Positions 16,872 through 25,800 of a DNA stretch of 64,000 nt are shown here, in pieces (position 1 is the stretch's first letter; every line of letters starts with the position of its first letter). The position numbers and the translations under genes are program-made. This DNA comes from Methylumidiphilus sp963753955 (GTDB taxonomy: Bacteria > Pseudomonadota > Gammaproteobacteria > Methylococcales > Methylococcaceae). The stretch is taken from the NCBI GenBank assembly GCA_963753955.1, contig CAVWEM010000004.1, forward strand, positions 248,001 through 312,000. Reading direction: 5' to 3'. The notes under the pieces were generated by a model. That model had not been told where the DNA came from, did not search any database, and was given only the letters and a program-made list of their open reading frames with translations.

Positions 16872-17804
16872 TTAAAATGGTATGTTGTCATCAAAAAAAA
16901 CCTGCTGCCCGGCATCAGAAAATAACAGAAGATCGCGCTCGGAAAGAATTGCATTGAGGGCCGAAATAAATTTGTCACTGTGTGCCAATATCTGGTTGTT
17001 CGGCAAGTTATCACGCAGTATTTCAAAGTAGGTTTGCGGGAGAGTCTCAATTTTTTGCAAGTGTCCAATAAATCTAATCCCCACATCAATATCGTTTGCG
17101 CTTACGACTTGATCGACCAGTGTGCTTGCCATTTTGTTTTTCGTTGCCGGATTGCTCGCCAAGGCTTGAAAAATAAATTCGCTGACTTGACGAACTGTCT
17201 TGCCTTCGCCCTGTATACCCTGAATCTTTCCAATGAAACCATAAGGATCAAGCCCTTTGCGCAGAGGAATGACAAGCACACCTCTTCCAAGTGCGAACCC
17301 CACTTCCTGATCTGTCCATTTGCTTTCTTGGAACCTAGGAGTGAGTATAGCCACAAGTGCATCCATTGAAAAAAGCGCCTTCTCAATTTCTGCCTGCCAT
17401 TCTAATGTTGGCTCAATATCTTCATGTGCTACAAAAGCAGTTATTGCATAATTCCGAAGGGCATCCTTGAGTCGTCCAGCGCTTTCTTGAGTGTTCGACA
17501 AGTGGCTGATGAATACGCGCAAATATCCTGGCACCCAAAAGCGACTGTCTTCCGGTATCTTATTAGAGAATATTGCATGTCCATGAGCAATATCCAATTC
17601 ATCTGCAATCCTTATAATCAAATCATCGGGAGCATCCGAAAGCAGATCTTTGACATATACCCGTTTGCTGTTAACAGGCGATGTTTTCCTATTTGTATCA
17701 ACCTCAAATCTTTTGAGAAATAGTTGAATATCGGAATAGCTCATTCGGGACTGCAACTCTCGACCAACGCGATCCAATAAATTAAGCCGTTCAATCGCCT
17801 TCAT
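16872..17804 (-). CDS. TIR-domain protein, putative anti-phage effector
   Basis: The start is set at ATG 17804 by AAGGAG 10 bases upstream, giving 310 residues. Residues 1-75 form an all-helical module (LNLLDRVGRELQSRMSYSDIQ) like those placed before effectors in abortive-infection proteins. Residues about 95-200 are a TIR domain: LRVFISHLSNTQE, FVAHEDIEPTLEWQAEIEKAL, LVAILTPRFQESKWTDQEVGFALG. Glu167 in TDQE matches the catalytic glutamate of NAD-cleaving TIRs. Residues 210-310 are helical with no recognised domain. Bacterial TIR proteins deplete NAD or make cyclic ADP-ribose signals on infection. It is AT-richer than its neighbours and sits next to a hicAB pair, suggesting horizontal gain. 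Confidence 0.85.
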   Translation of the reverse strand: MKAIERLNLLDRVGRELQSRMSYSDIQLFLKRFEVDTNRKTSPVNSKRVYVKDLLSDAPDDLIIRIADELDIAHGHAIFSNKIPEDSRFWVPGYLRVFISHLSNTQESAGRLKDALRNYAITAFVAHEDIEPTLEWQAEIEKALFSMDALVAILTPRFQESKWTDQEVGFALGRGVLVIPLRKGLDPYGFIGKIQGIQGEGKTVRQVSEFIFQALASNPATKNKMASTLVDQVVSANDIDVGIRFIGHLQKIETLPQTYFEILRDNLPNNQILAHSDKFISALNAILSERDLLLFSDAGQQVFFDDNIPF

Positions 17805-17890
17805 GTGCGGATAGCTCCTTGTTTTCACGCTGACTATAAAGATTTTCGCTATTGCAGAAAGTAGCACGTACGGAGCTTGCGGAATCTAGG

Positions 17891-18229
17891 CTACGCCGAC
17901 TTAGCCAGCTTTTGCGCAACCAGAGCGTCTAATGAAACCCCAGACATTGCTGCCTCTTTAGTCAATGCCTTATGCAGATGGCGATCCATGCGGATATTTA
18001 CTTGTTCACTTTTTGCCTGCCTATTCGGTGCGGCAGGAATTGACTCACCGTGCCGAGTATAACTTTCCTTGATACCACTCCAAGCCGTCGCCAGTTCCTG
18101 GATTGCCATTTCCGGCGAATCGGCAAAGGCCGAAATGTTCGGCATTTCCACAAAGTGGGCCAGGTAGTCGCCGTCTTCGTCTTGAAAAACATTGACGGTG
18201 TAACCATCAAAAGGATCATGCTTCGCCAT
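17891..18229 (-). CDS. hicB: HicB-family antitoxin with C-terminal DNA-binding segment
   Basis: A 112-residue protein from ATG 18229 (MAKHDPFDGYTVNVFQDEDGD), overlapping the end of hicA by 14 bases. Residues 8-60 form the HicB fold (YLAHFVEMPNISAFADSPEMAIQEL). Residues 80-110 (VNIRMDRHLHKALTKEAAMSGVSLDALVAQKL) look like a ribbon-helix-helix operator-binding unit. HicB neutralises HicA and represses the operon. A longer frame to 18286 is open but lies inside hicA. Confidence 0.85.
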   Translation of the reverse strand: MAKHDPFDGYTVNVFQDEDGDYLAHFVEMPNISAFADSPEMAIQELATAWSGIKESYTRHGESIPAAPNRQAKSEQVNIRMDRHLHKALTKEAAMSGVSLDALVAQKLAKSA

Positions 18230-18461
18230 TTTCTGCCTCATATTGCAAAAGAAACTGCTCCACCTGGTATCCTTTTGCCTTGCCATTTGTGCTTTCCTGA
18301 ATGGGAAGCCGGTGGCCGGTTGGCGAATACCAGATTTGATGACTCCCGACTTGGTGATCGAACACCCAACCAGCCTGTGCTAACAATGTCTTGAACTCCG
18401 CAAATGAAATCCCCTTGGGGTTGTTCATAGCACGGGCCAAGAGTTTATCTCGTTTGGTCAT
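18216..18461 (-). CDS. hicA: HicA-family mRNA interferase toxin
   Basis: An 81-residue HicA: MTKRDKLLARAMNNPKGISFAEFKTLL, then WVFDHQVGSHQIWYSP with the catalytic His in GSH at about residue 41, and the C-terminal KAKGYQVEQFLLQYE. It is the promoter-proximal gene of the second hicAB module of the window and belongs to a different HicA subgroup from the one at 11069. It lies between the TIR gene and cysM. Confidence 0.88.
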   Translation of the reverse strand: MTKRDKLLARAMNNPKGISFAEFKTLLAQAGWVFDHQVGSHQIWYSPTGHRLPIQESTNGKAKGYQVEQFLLQYEAENGEA

Positions 18462-18488
18462 GACGGAAACATCGCATCCTGCGGCAAT

Positions 18489-19380
18489 TTAGTCAGGAAA
18501 AACGCCAGTTGAAAGATACCTATCCCCCCGGTCGCAAATAATCACCACAATCACCGCGTTCCCGACTTCCTGCGACAGCCGCAAAGCCGCCGCCACCGCG
18601 CCGCCGGAGGAAACCCCGGCAAAAATGCCTTCCTGTGCCGACAATAGCCGGGTGGTTTCCTCCGCCGTGTGCTGGTCCACGTCCATGATGCGATCCACAC
18701 GGGAGGCGTCATAAATCTTCGGCAGGTATTCCTCGGGCCAGCGGCGGATGCCGGGGATTTTTGATTCGCCCTCCGGTTGCACTCCAATAATCTGCACCAA
18801 AGGGTTTTGCTCTTTCAAAAACTGCGAAGTCCCCATGATCGTGCCGGTGGTGCCCATGGAACTGACGAAATGGGTGATCGTGCCTTGGGTGTCGCGCCAG
18901 ATTTCCGGGCCGGTGCCTCGATAATGCGACAGCGGGTTGTCGGGGTTGGCGAATTGATCGAGATACCTTGCCTTCGCCTCTCGCCTCCATGGCGCGGGCC
19001 AAATCTATCGCCGCCTCCATGCTGCCCTTGGCCGGCGTCAAGATGATGTCCGCGCCGAAGGCTTTCATGCTGGCGCGACGCTCCATGCTCATATTGTCCG
19101 GCATGATCAAGGTCATTCTATAGCCCTTGATCGCAGCAGCCATCGCCAGCGCGATGCCGGTGTTGCCGCTGGTGGCTTCGATCAAACGGTCGCCGGGCTT
19201 GATGTCGCCCCGCGCCTCAGCTTGTTGGATCATGCTCAGGGCCGGGCGGTCTTTCACGGAACCGGCGGGGTTGTTGCCTTCCAGCTTGGCGAGGATGACA
19301 TTGGAAGTCTCGCCCGGCAGGCGTTGCAGACGCACCAAGGGCGTGTTGCCGACGAAGGATTCGATGGTGGGATTGTTCAT
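18489..19380 (-). CDS. cysM: Cysteine synthase B CysM (one frameshift)
   Basis: CysM makes cysteine (or S-sulfocysteine) from O-acetylserine with PLP. The PLP-lysine motif NNPAGSVKDRPAL (about residues 35-47), the Asn-loop EATSGNTGIALAMAAAIKG, and the C-terminal GVSSGGAVAAALRLS are present. At about 18959-18965 one extra base breaks the frame within GEGKV; removal restores LDQFANPDNPLSHYRGTGPE and a continuous 297-residue protein. The ATG at 19380 is chosen from family alignment (MNNPTIESFVGNTPLVRL). CysM-type phosphate-free substrate range cannot be told from sequence alone. Confidence 0.88.
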
Positions 19381-19626
19381 GGCTTTATTGAGAAGGTGGG
19401 AATAAGCACACCGGCTGCCACCCAAGATCGCTGCCTAGGGCGCGGCCCCATTGTAGACAGGCAGTCGGCGGCTTTGCAAGCCAAGCGCCTAGCCACTTCC
19501 TGAACGCGGTGGGGTGGATCAAAGCGAAGGTGTCAGCTATTGCAAAAAGGGCCGCGCTTCATGCTTGGCACCCAGGCCGATATAATCCAACGGCATTCGA
19601 TCAAAATCCTGCCAAAGGGCGCATTC

Positions 19627-21969
19627 ATGGAATCCTTGCTGACGTTCGTCGATATCCGCTGGGTCAAGCCATTGGCGGCGATGCTGAAGAAAATACGCGG
19701 CGAACGGGCCAAGGAAGTGCAAGCCTTGAAAGACGGGTTTGGCGATTTCACCCCGCTGTTGAACTATTACGTCGCCCCCAACAGCCAGCATCACAACCCG
19801 GCGGATTACCACGAAGACGAGAAATCCCGCTCCTGGCTGAAAGCTCCGCTGCACGAAAGCCTGCAAGCGTTTCTGGGCGGCGAAACCTTGGAGCGCGACG
19901 GGCGCAACCAGCTCTTCATCCTCGCCGATGCCGGCATGGGCAAGACCTCGGCACTGCTGATGCTCAAGCTTTGGCATCTGTTCGCCTTCTGGCCGCAAGG
20001 CTATGGCTGCCTGCTGTTGAAGCTGGGCGACAACAGCCTGGAACGCATCGCCACGCAGGAAGGCAAGGCCAACACCGTGCTGCTGTTGGACGCACTGGAC
20101 GAAGATCCCTTGGCGCGAGGCCGGATCGCCGAACGCCTGAAGGAATTGTTGGATGCCTCACGCAATTACCGCCAAGTGCTGATCACCTGCCGCACCCAAT
20201 TCTTCCCGCCGACCGGCCTTGATCCTTTCGGCGAACCGGGCCGGGTCACGCTGGGCGGCTATCGCTGTCCGATGCTGTTTCTATCCTTGTTTGACGACGA
20301 CCAAGTCAAGGCCTATCTGCGCAAGCGCTTCCCTAACCGTTGGCGCTGGGTCTTTGGCGGCTTTGCTGACCCGCGTTGCGCACAGGCGCAAAATATCTTG
20401 GGTTCGATGCAATCCCTGCGCTTCCGCCCGCTGCTGTTGTCGTATGTGGACGAATTGTTGAAGGCGGAAGGCCGGTTCACCGATGCCTATGGGATTTTCC
20501 AAGCTCTGATTAAAGTTTGGCTGCTGCGGGAAATCGGCAAAATGGAACAGCAAAAACTCTCCCCCGTTCCCAGCGAGTCCGAGTTATGGGCCGCTTGCCG
20601 GTTGCTGGCGGTCTATCTGCAATGCCTGGGGCGGCGCGAATTGACGGAGGCGGAGCTAGGCGGCTTGATGCAGCGCCTGCCCGCCGTGGCCCATTTGCAG
20701 AAACTGGATTTCGGCGGGCGCGCCTTGCTGAACCGCAATTCCAGCCGGGACTATCGATTTGCCCATTACAGCATCCAGGAATTCCTCGTCGCCCATGCGC
20801 TACGCGAGGGTGGCCTGAGGCAGGACTTAGATTGCTGCCCGGAGCCTGCGCTGGGGAAGCGGCCTAGGGTGACGGCGCAGATGTTGGAGTTTTTGCAATT
20901 TGGCGCAGTCGGGGGCGGTTCGGCCCTGTTGGATTGGCAGGATTTTCCTGTGGCGAAACTCTTGGACATGGCGATGAAGGGAGAAATCAGGCCCGAGATT
21001 CTGATGGGCATGGGGTTTCGCAGCGAGTTGAAAGATGGCGGATCAGGCCCGGAAATGGTGCTCCTGCCCGCCGGGACATTCTTCATGGGGGCAGGAAAAA
21101 ACGATCCGGGCGCGTCCAAGGACGAATATCCCCGCCATCAAGTGGCCATTCTCCGGCCTTTCGCGATAAGCCGCTATCCGGTGACTTTCGAGGACTATGA
21201 CCGTTTTTGCGAAGCCACAAAAAGAAACGAGCCGGGCGATGCGGGTTGGGGCCGGGATCGCCGCCCGGTGATTGACATCAGTTGGCAAGATGCCCAGGAC
21301 TATTGCGATTGGTTGTCGGAACAGGCCGGTCAGCATTACCGCCTGCCCAGCGAAGCGGAATGGGAATACGCAGCCAGGGCCGGGACGGAGACGGCCTACT
21401 GGTGGGGCGATGAAATCGGCGTCAACCACGCCAATTGCCGTAATTCCGACAGCGAATGGTCAGGCAAGCAAACCTCGCCCGTGGGTTCGTTCCCGGCCAA
21501 TTCCTTCGGGCTGCATGACACCGCAGGCAATGTCCGGGAATGGGTGCAAGACCGTTGGCACGACAGTTATCAAGGCGCACCTGACGACGGCTCGGCTTGG
21601 GAAGTGGGAGGAGGTTCGAGTCGGGTGCTGCGGGGCGGTTCCTGGGACGGCGTTCCTCACTTCGCCCGCTGCGCCGACCGCCACGGCCGCGGTCCTGGCT
21701 TCCGTGCCAGCAACCTCGGTTTCCGCCTTGTCTGCGCGTCCCCCATCCCTGCGCCACTGATCACTGGCGCTCTGGTCTCTGTCTTTCTGTGCTCTGCTCC
21801 TCTGCGCTCTTCCGCCGCGCAGCGGCGGCGCGGTTTTTTTGTGGGAGCGGTTTCTAACCGCGACTGGGGCGAAACGGTATGGATGCCGAAGTATGACGGG
21901 GTTTTTCTCGTTCCCACGCGCCGCGTGGGAATGCAGTTTTGGCGCGCCCGCGCTGCATTCGGCCCGTAG
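19627..21969 (+). CDS. NACHT-type STAND ATPase fused to a formylglycine-generating-enzyme (SUMF1) fold, DGR-like C-terminus
   Basis: About 780 residues; the start is uncertain (open upstream to 19540, no clear Shine-Dalgarno). Walker A ILADAGMGKTSAL lies at residues 98-110 and Walker B VLLLDALDED at 151-160, followed by the NACHT winged-helix part ending RFAHYSIQEFLVAHALREGG. From about residue 474 an FGE/SUMF1 fold begins: GPEMVLLPAGTFFMG, SRYPVTFEDYDRF, YRLPSEAEWEYAARAG, NVREWVQDRW, RVLRGGSW...GFRLVCA. STAND ATPases of this type are sensors in bacterial conflict systems, with the C-terminus recognising a target. No catalytic FGE cysteine pair is evident, so this fold is probably a binding domain. 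Past GFRLVCAS the frame runs on through a terminator-like hairpin; the natural stop is probably near 21750 and lost. Confidence 0.85.
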   Translation: MESLLTFVDIRWVKPLAAMLKKIRGERAKEVQALKDGFGDFTPLLNYYVAPNSQHHNPADYHEDEKSRSWLKAPLHESLQAFLGGETLERDGRNQLFILADAGMGKTSALLMLKLWHLFAFWPQGYGCLLLKLGDNSLERIATQEGKANTVLLLDALDEDPLARGRIAERLKELLDASRNYRQVLITCRTQFFPPTGLDPFGEPGRVTLGGYRCPMLFLSLFDDDQVKAYLRKRFPNRWRWVFGGFADPRCAQAQNILGSMQSLRFRPLLLSYVDELLKAEGRFTDAYGIFQALIKVWLLREIGKMEQQKLSPVPSESELWAACRLLAVYLQCLGRRELTEAELGGLMQRLPAVAHLQKLDFGGRALLNRNSSRDYRFAHYSIQEFLVAHALREGGLRQDLDCCPEPALGKRPRVTAQMLEFLQFGAVGGGSALLDWQDFPVAKLLDMAMKGEIRPEILMGMGFRSELKDGGSGPEMVLLPAGTFFMGAGKNDPGASKDEYPRHQVAILRPFAISRYPVTFEDYDRFCEATKRNEPGDAGWGRDRRPVIDISWQDAQDYCDWLSEQAGQHYRLPSEAEWEYAARAGTETAYWWGDEIGVNHANCRNSDSEWSGKQTSPVGSFPANSFGLHDTAGNVREWVQDRWHDSYQGAPDDGSAWEVGGGSSRVLRGGSWDGVPHFARCADRHGRGPGFRASNLGFRLVCASPIPAPLITGALVSVFLCSAPLRSSAAQRRRGFFVGAVSNRDWGETVWMPKYDGVFLVPTRRVGMQFWRARAAFGP
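21622..21738 (+). other. Candidate DGR variable region at the 3' end of the NACHT-FGE gene
   Basis: Between the fixed RVLRGGSW and GFRLVC, the residues that are Asn-rich in DGR templates are diverse here: D-G-V-P-H-F-A-R-C-A-D-R, then H-G-R-G-P-G-F-R-A-S-N-L. Proline, arginine and alanine positions match the usual GGSWNNNP-N-R-AN-R pattern. Every codon from 21646 to 21720 ends in C or T, as expected if variable codons came from AAC or AAT in a template repeat. No reverse transcriptase or template copy is in this window. Basis: sequence pattern plus family knowledge; diversification itself is inferred. Confidence 0.6.
21812..21840 (+). terminator. Terminator-like hairpin after the NACHT-FGE gene
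   Basis: CCGCCGC at 21812-21818 pairs with GCGGCGG at 21822-21828, followed by CGCGG and seven T residues (21834-21840). The position about 70 bases after the variable region suits transcription termination; in DGRs a hairpin after the variable region also marks the start of template transfer, but this one is not a close match to that type. Confidence 0.5.
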
Positions 21970-22870
21970 CGCGGACGGACGGGGTTCCCAAAAGTCCCTC
22001 ACCCCAACCCCTCTCCCGCAGGGAGAGGGGCTTTGCTCCTTTCGCTACGCGTTTCCCAGAGTTCGCAAGCGTCATCCGGGCTAACTTGCTAGGCGCTCGA
22101 AGTCGCGCTTGGAAAGCGCTCCCACGGTAGCACGACTCGAACACACGCCCGTCGTTTCTGGTTCCCACGCGCCGCGTGGGAACGAAGCGTGACGGAGTTT
22201 GGAACCCATACATGTTCATGTCGACTTACATTCTGGCAAAGTCGCGTAGCGATAGGATGAACGTAGCCGGGGGTTTCAACCCCCGGAACACGGTCAGATG
22301 CGTATACCGTCGCGTAGCGACGGTTGAAATGTCCGGCAATGCAATCGGTCGCGGTGTCTTTCAACCGTCGCTCCGCGACGGATCGCTTCCTTCCGCCACA
22401 TTCCGGAGGTTGAAACCCCCGGCTAACTTCGGTGGCCGCTACGCGGCCTAACCGCGCAGATGTGATTTCAGTTCGGCGATTCAATGGCTTGCCACCTAAG
22501 GAGAATTCCTAAAATGCCTGTTCCATATCGACGATCCTTCCCCCCCCTTTGCAAAAAGGGGGGATTTCCTCCCGGAGACTGTGAACCTGATGGAATTCAA
22601 TCCCCCCTGCCCCCCTTTTGCAAAGGGGGGTGAACATTTTCGGAAATCGCCTAAGTTGGCGCATCTGGGTTGCAAACCCCGCCCGGCTTTGTAGATGACC
22701 CCTTCGGCTTCGCCCGGACAGGTTTTGCTCCCTTCTCCCTGCGGGAGAAGGGCCGGGGATAAGGGCGGCGGAGGCTTCCAACGGCCCGTGGGCGGGATCC
22801 GTCACCATTCAAATGGGTCTGGCCCAAGCATGTTATAGTTTCGCCATTTCCCACGCGCCGCGCTTGTTGA
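21841..22870. other. Repeat-rich spacer between the NACHT-FGE gene and hrpA
   Basis: No gene is supported. It contains TTCCCACGCG hairpins (21911-21931, 22161-22183), a CCCTCTCCCGCAGGGAGAGG unit (about 21997-22033), the 199 bp palindromic repeat (22263-22461), two poly-C/poly-G inverted units around TTTGCAAA (about 22538-22566 and 22602-22633), a GTTGGCGCATCTGGGTTGC motif shared with the 35 kb and 60 kb repeats (about 22655), and a CTCCCTGCGGGAG hairpin (about 22736-22748). The hrpA promoter should lie in its last 80 bases. Confidence 0.6.
22263..22461 (+). repeat. 199 bp multi-palindromic repeat, copy A
   Basis: It begins GTAGCCGGGGGTTTCAACC and ends CTAACCGCGCAGAT. Four nested hairpins follow each other: CCGGGGGTTTCAACCCCCGG, CCGTCGCGTAGCGACGG, the same in reverse, and a second GGTTGAAACCCCCGGCTA arm. 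Copy B is 35647-35844 (inverted) and copy C 61010-61208. One reading frame ending in GGRYAA stays open in all three. Confidence 0.75.
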
Positions 22871-25800
22871 ATGTCCGTCGATCACAAACCCTTGGAAAAA
22901 CTCATCCCCCAGTCCCTGCGCAAAGACCAGCACCGCTTTAGGCGTACCCTGGACAGGCTCAGGGCCGACCAGAAGGCCGGCAAAGACATCGGCCAGCCTT
23001 TGCAGGAATTGCAAACCCGCCTCGCCGAATCCGTCGCCGCCCGCAAGGCCCGCCAGGACAGCATCCCGGAACTGGACTATCCCGGCGATTTGCCGGTGTC
23101 GGAACGCAAGGATGACATCCTCCAGGCCATCCTGGAAAACCAAGTGGTCATCATCTGCGGCGAGACCGGCTCGGGCAAGACCACGCAGTTGCCGAAGATT
23201 TGCCTGGAGGCGGGCCGGGGCGTGGCCGGTTACATCGGCCACACCCAGCCGCGCCGCATCGCAGCCCGCAGCGTGGCGAACCGCATCGCCGAGGAATTGC
23301 GCCAGCCTTTGGGCAAGGCGGTGGGTTTCAAGGTGCGCTTCAGCGACCACACCAGCTCGGAGAGCCTCATCAAACTGATGACCGACGGCATTCTGCTGGC
23401 GGAGACCCAGAATGACCGTTTCCTCGACCAATACGACACACTGATCATCGACGAGGCCCACGAGCGCAGCCTGAATATCGACTTCCTGCTGGGCTATATG
23501 AAATGGCTGTTGCCGCGACGGCCCGATTTCAAATTGATCGTCACCTCCGCCACCATCGACCCGGAGCGTTTCTCCCGGCATTTCGACAATGCGCCGATCA
23601 TCAATGTCTCGGGGCGCACCTATCCGGTGGAAATCCGCTATCGGCCGATGCTCGAAACCGAGGAAGGCGACGAGACCGGAGACGAGTTGCAGCGGGGAAT
23701 ACTCGCGGCGGTGGATGAGTTGCACCGGGAATCCACCGGGGACATATTGGTTTTCCTGATCGGCGAGCGGGACATCCGGGAGACCGCCGAATCCCTGCGC
23801 AAACACCATCCGGTGGATTGCGAAATACTCCCCTTATATTCGCGCCTGTCCAATGCCGAACAGGAGCAGATATTCAAGCCGCACAAGAAGCGCCGCATTG
23901 TGCTGTCCACCAACGTGGCGGAAACCTCGCTGACCGTGCCGGGCATCCGTTCCGTGATTGATGCCGGCCATGCCCGCATCAGCCGCTATAGCCACCGCAG
24001 CAAATTGCAGCGCCTGCCGATTGAAAACATTTCCCAGGCTTCGGCGAACCAACGCGCCGGGCGTTGCGGGCGGGTGGGGCCGGGCGTGTGCATACGGTTG
24101 TATTCGGAGGCGGATTATCTGAGCCGGCCGGAATTCACCGAGCCGGAAATACTGCGCACCAATCTGGCCGCCGTCATCCTGCAAATGAAGGCTCTGGGTT
24201 TGGGCGATTTGGGGGATTTCCCGTTCCTGGAGCCGCCGGATGAACGCATGGTGCGCGACGGTTTGCGCACTTTGCAGGAAATCAACGCCATCGACGACCA
24301 GCGACGGCTGACGGAAATCGGCAAGAAACTCTACAAACTGCCAGTTGATCCACGCTTGGCGCGGATTCTATTGGCCGCTTCGGACGAGAACAGCCTGACC
24401 GAAGTGGCGATTATCGTCAGCGCGTTGAGCCTGCAAGATCCCCGTGACCGGCCTACAGACAAAGCCCAGGTGGCGGATCAACGGCATGCCCGCTTCAAGG
24501 ATGAAAACTCGGATTTCATGAGTTATCTGAAAATATGGGCGGATTTCCAGGAGCAGAAAAAACATCTGTCCAATAGCAAACTGCGCCAATATTGCCGGGA
24601 CAGTTTCCTCTCTTATTTGAGGCTGCGCGAATGGGAGGACATCCACCAGCAAATCCTGCAAGTCGCCAAGGGCGAATTGGCTTTGCGCTTCAATATGGCA
24701 CCGTCGGAATATGGCGAGATTCACAAGCCCTTGCTGACCGGCCTGCTGTCCTATGTGAGTTTCAAGCAAGAAGGCTCGGAGTATTTAGGGGCGCGTGGCT
24801 TAAAATGCCAAATCTGGCCGGGTTCCTCGCTGTTCAAAGCGCGTCCGAAATGGATCATGTCCGCCGAGCAAGTGGAAACCACCAAGGTGTTCGCCCGCAC
24901 CGTCGCCAAGATCGAGCCAGAATGGGTGGAAAAGTGCGGGGCGCATCTGGTCAAAAAGACTTACCATGAGCCACATTGGGAGAAAAAAGCGGCGCGGGCA
25001 GGGGTATTGGAAAAAGTGACTTTGTTCAGCCTGACGATCACCAATGGCCGGCGGGTGCCGCTGGAAAACATTGATCCCAAGCAGGCGCGCGAGTTGTTCA
25101 TCCGCCATGCGCTGGTGCAAATGGAATACGACAGCAAAGCGCCGTTTTTCATCCATAACCGCGACTTGCTGGCGGCGGCGGATTATCTGCAACAGAAAGG
25201 CCGGCGCGTGGATTTGGTCGCGGATGAGGAATGGATATACCAGTTTTACGATGGAAAAATCCCGGAGGAAGTGGTCAGCGGGGTGGCATTCGAGGTTTGG
25301 CGCAAGCAGGCCGAAAGAAATAATCCCAATGTGTTGAAAATGACCCAGGAGGACATCACCCGTAAAGAAGAGGGCTTAGACACCCTTAATTTTCCGGACG
25401 AGTTGAAGATTGGCGCTATCCGCATTCCCCTGGAATATCGCTTCGAGCCAGGCCATGAGGACGACGGTGTGACGGCGATCATTCCTTTGCATCTGCTCAA
25501 CCAACTGCCGCCGGAGCCTTTCGCCTGGCTGGTGCCGGGATTGTTGCGGGAGAAGCTGGTGGCCTTGATCAAAAACCTGCCCAAGCAAACCCGCAAGCAT
25601 TTTGTCCCGGCCCCGGATTATGCCGACAAAGTCCTGCCGCAACTGGACTTCGGCCAAGGCAAGCTGACCCAGCAAATCAGCGCGGCGCTAAGGCGTATCG
25701 AAGGGTTTACCATTCTTGACAAGGAATGGAGCGAGGAGGGCATACCTTTGCATTTGCGGATGAATTTCGCGCTGGTGGACGATGCCAAAAAGGTTATTGC

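Noticed and set aside
22250..22480. CRISPR-like array
   Set aside because: The repeats are nested palindromes of one element without regular repeat-spacer periodicity, and no cas genes are present.
22802..23809. 335-codon minus-strand frame opposite hrpA
   Set aside because: Shadow of the helicase gene, which has complete motifs on the other strand.
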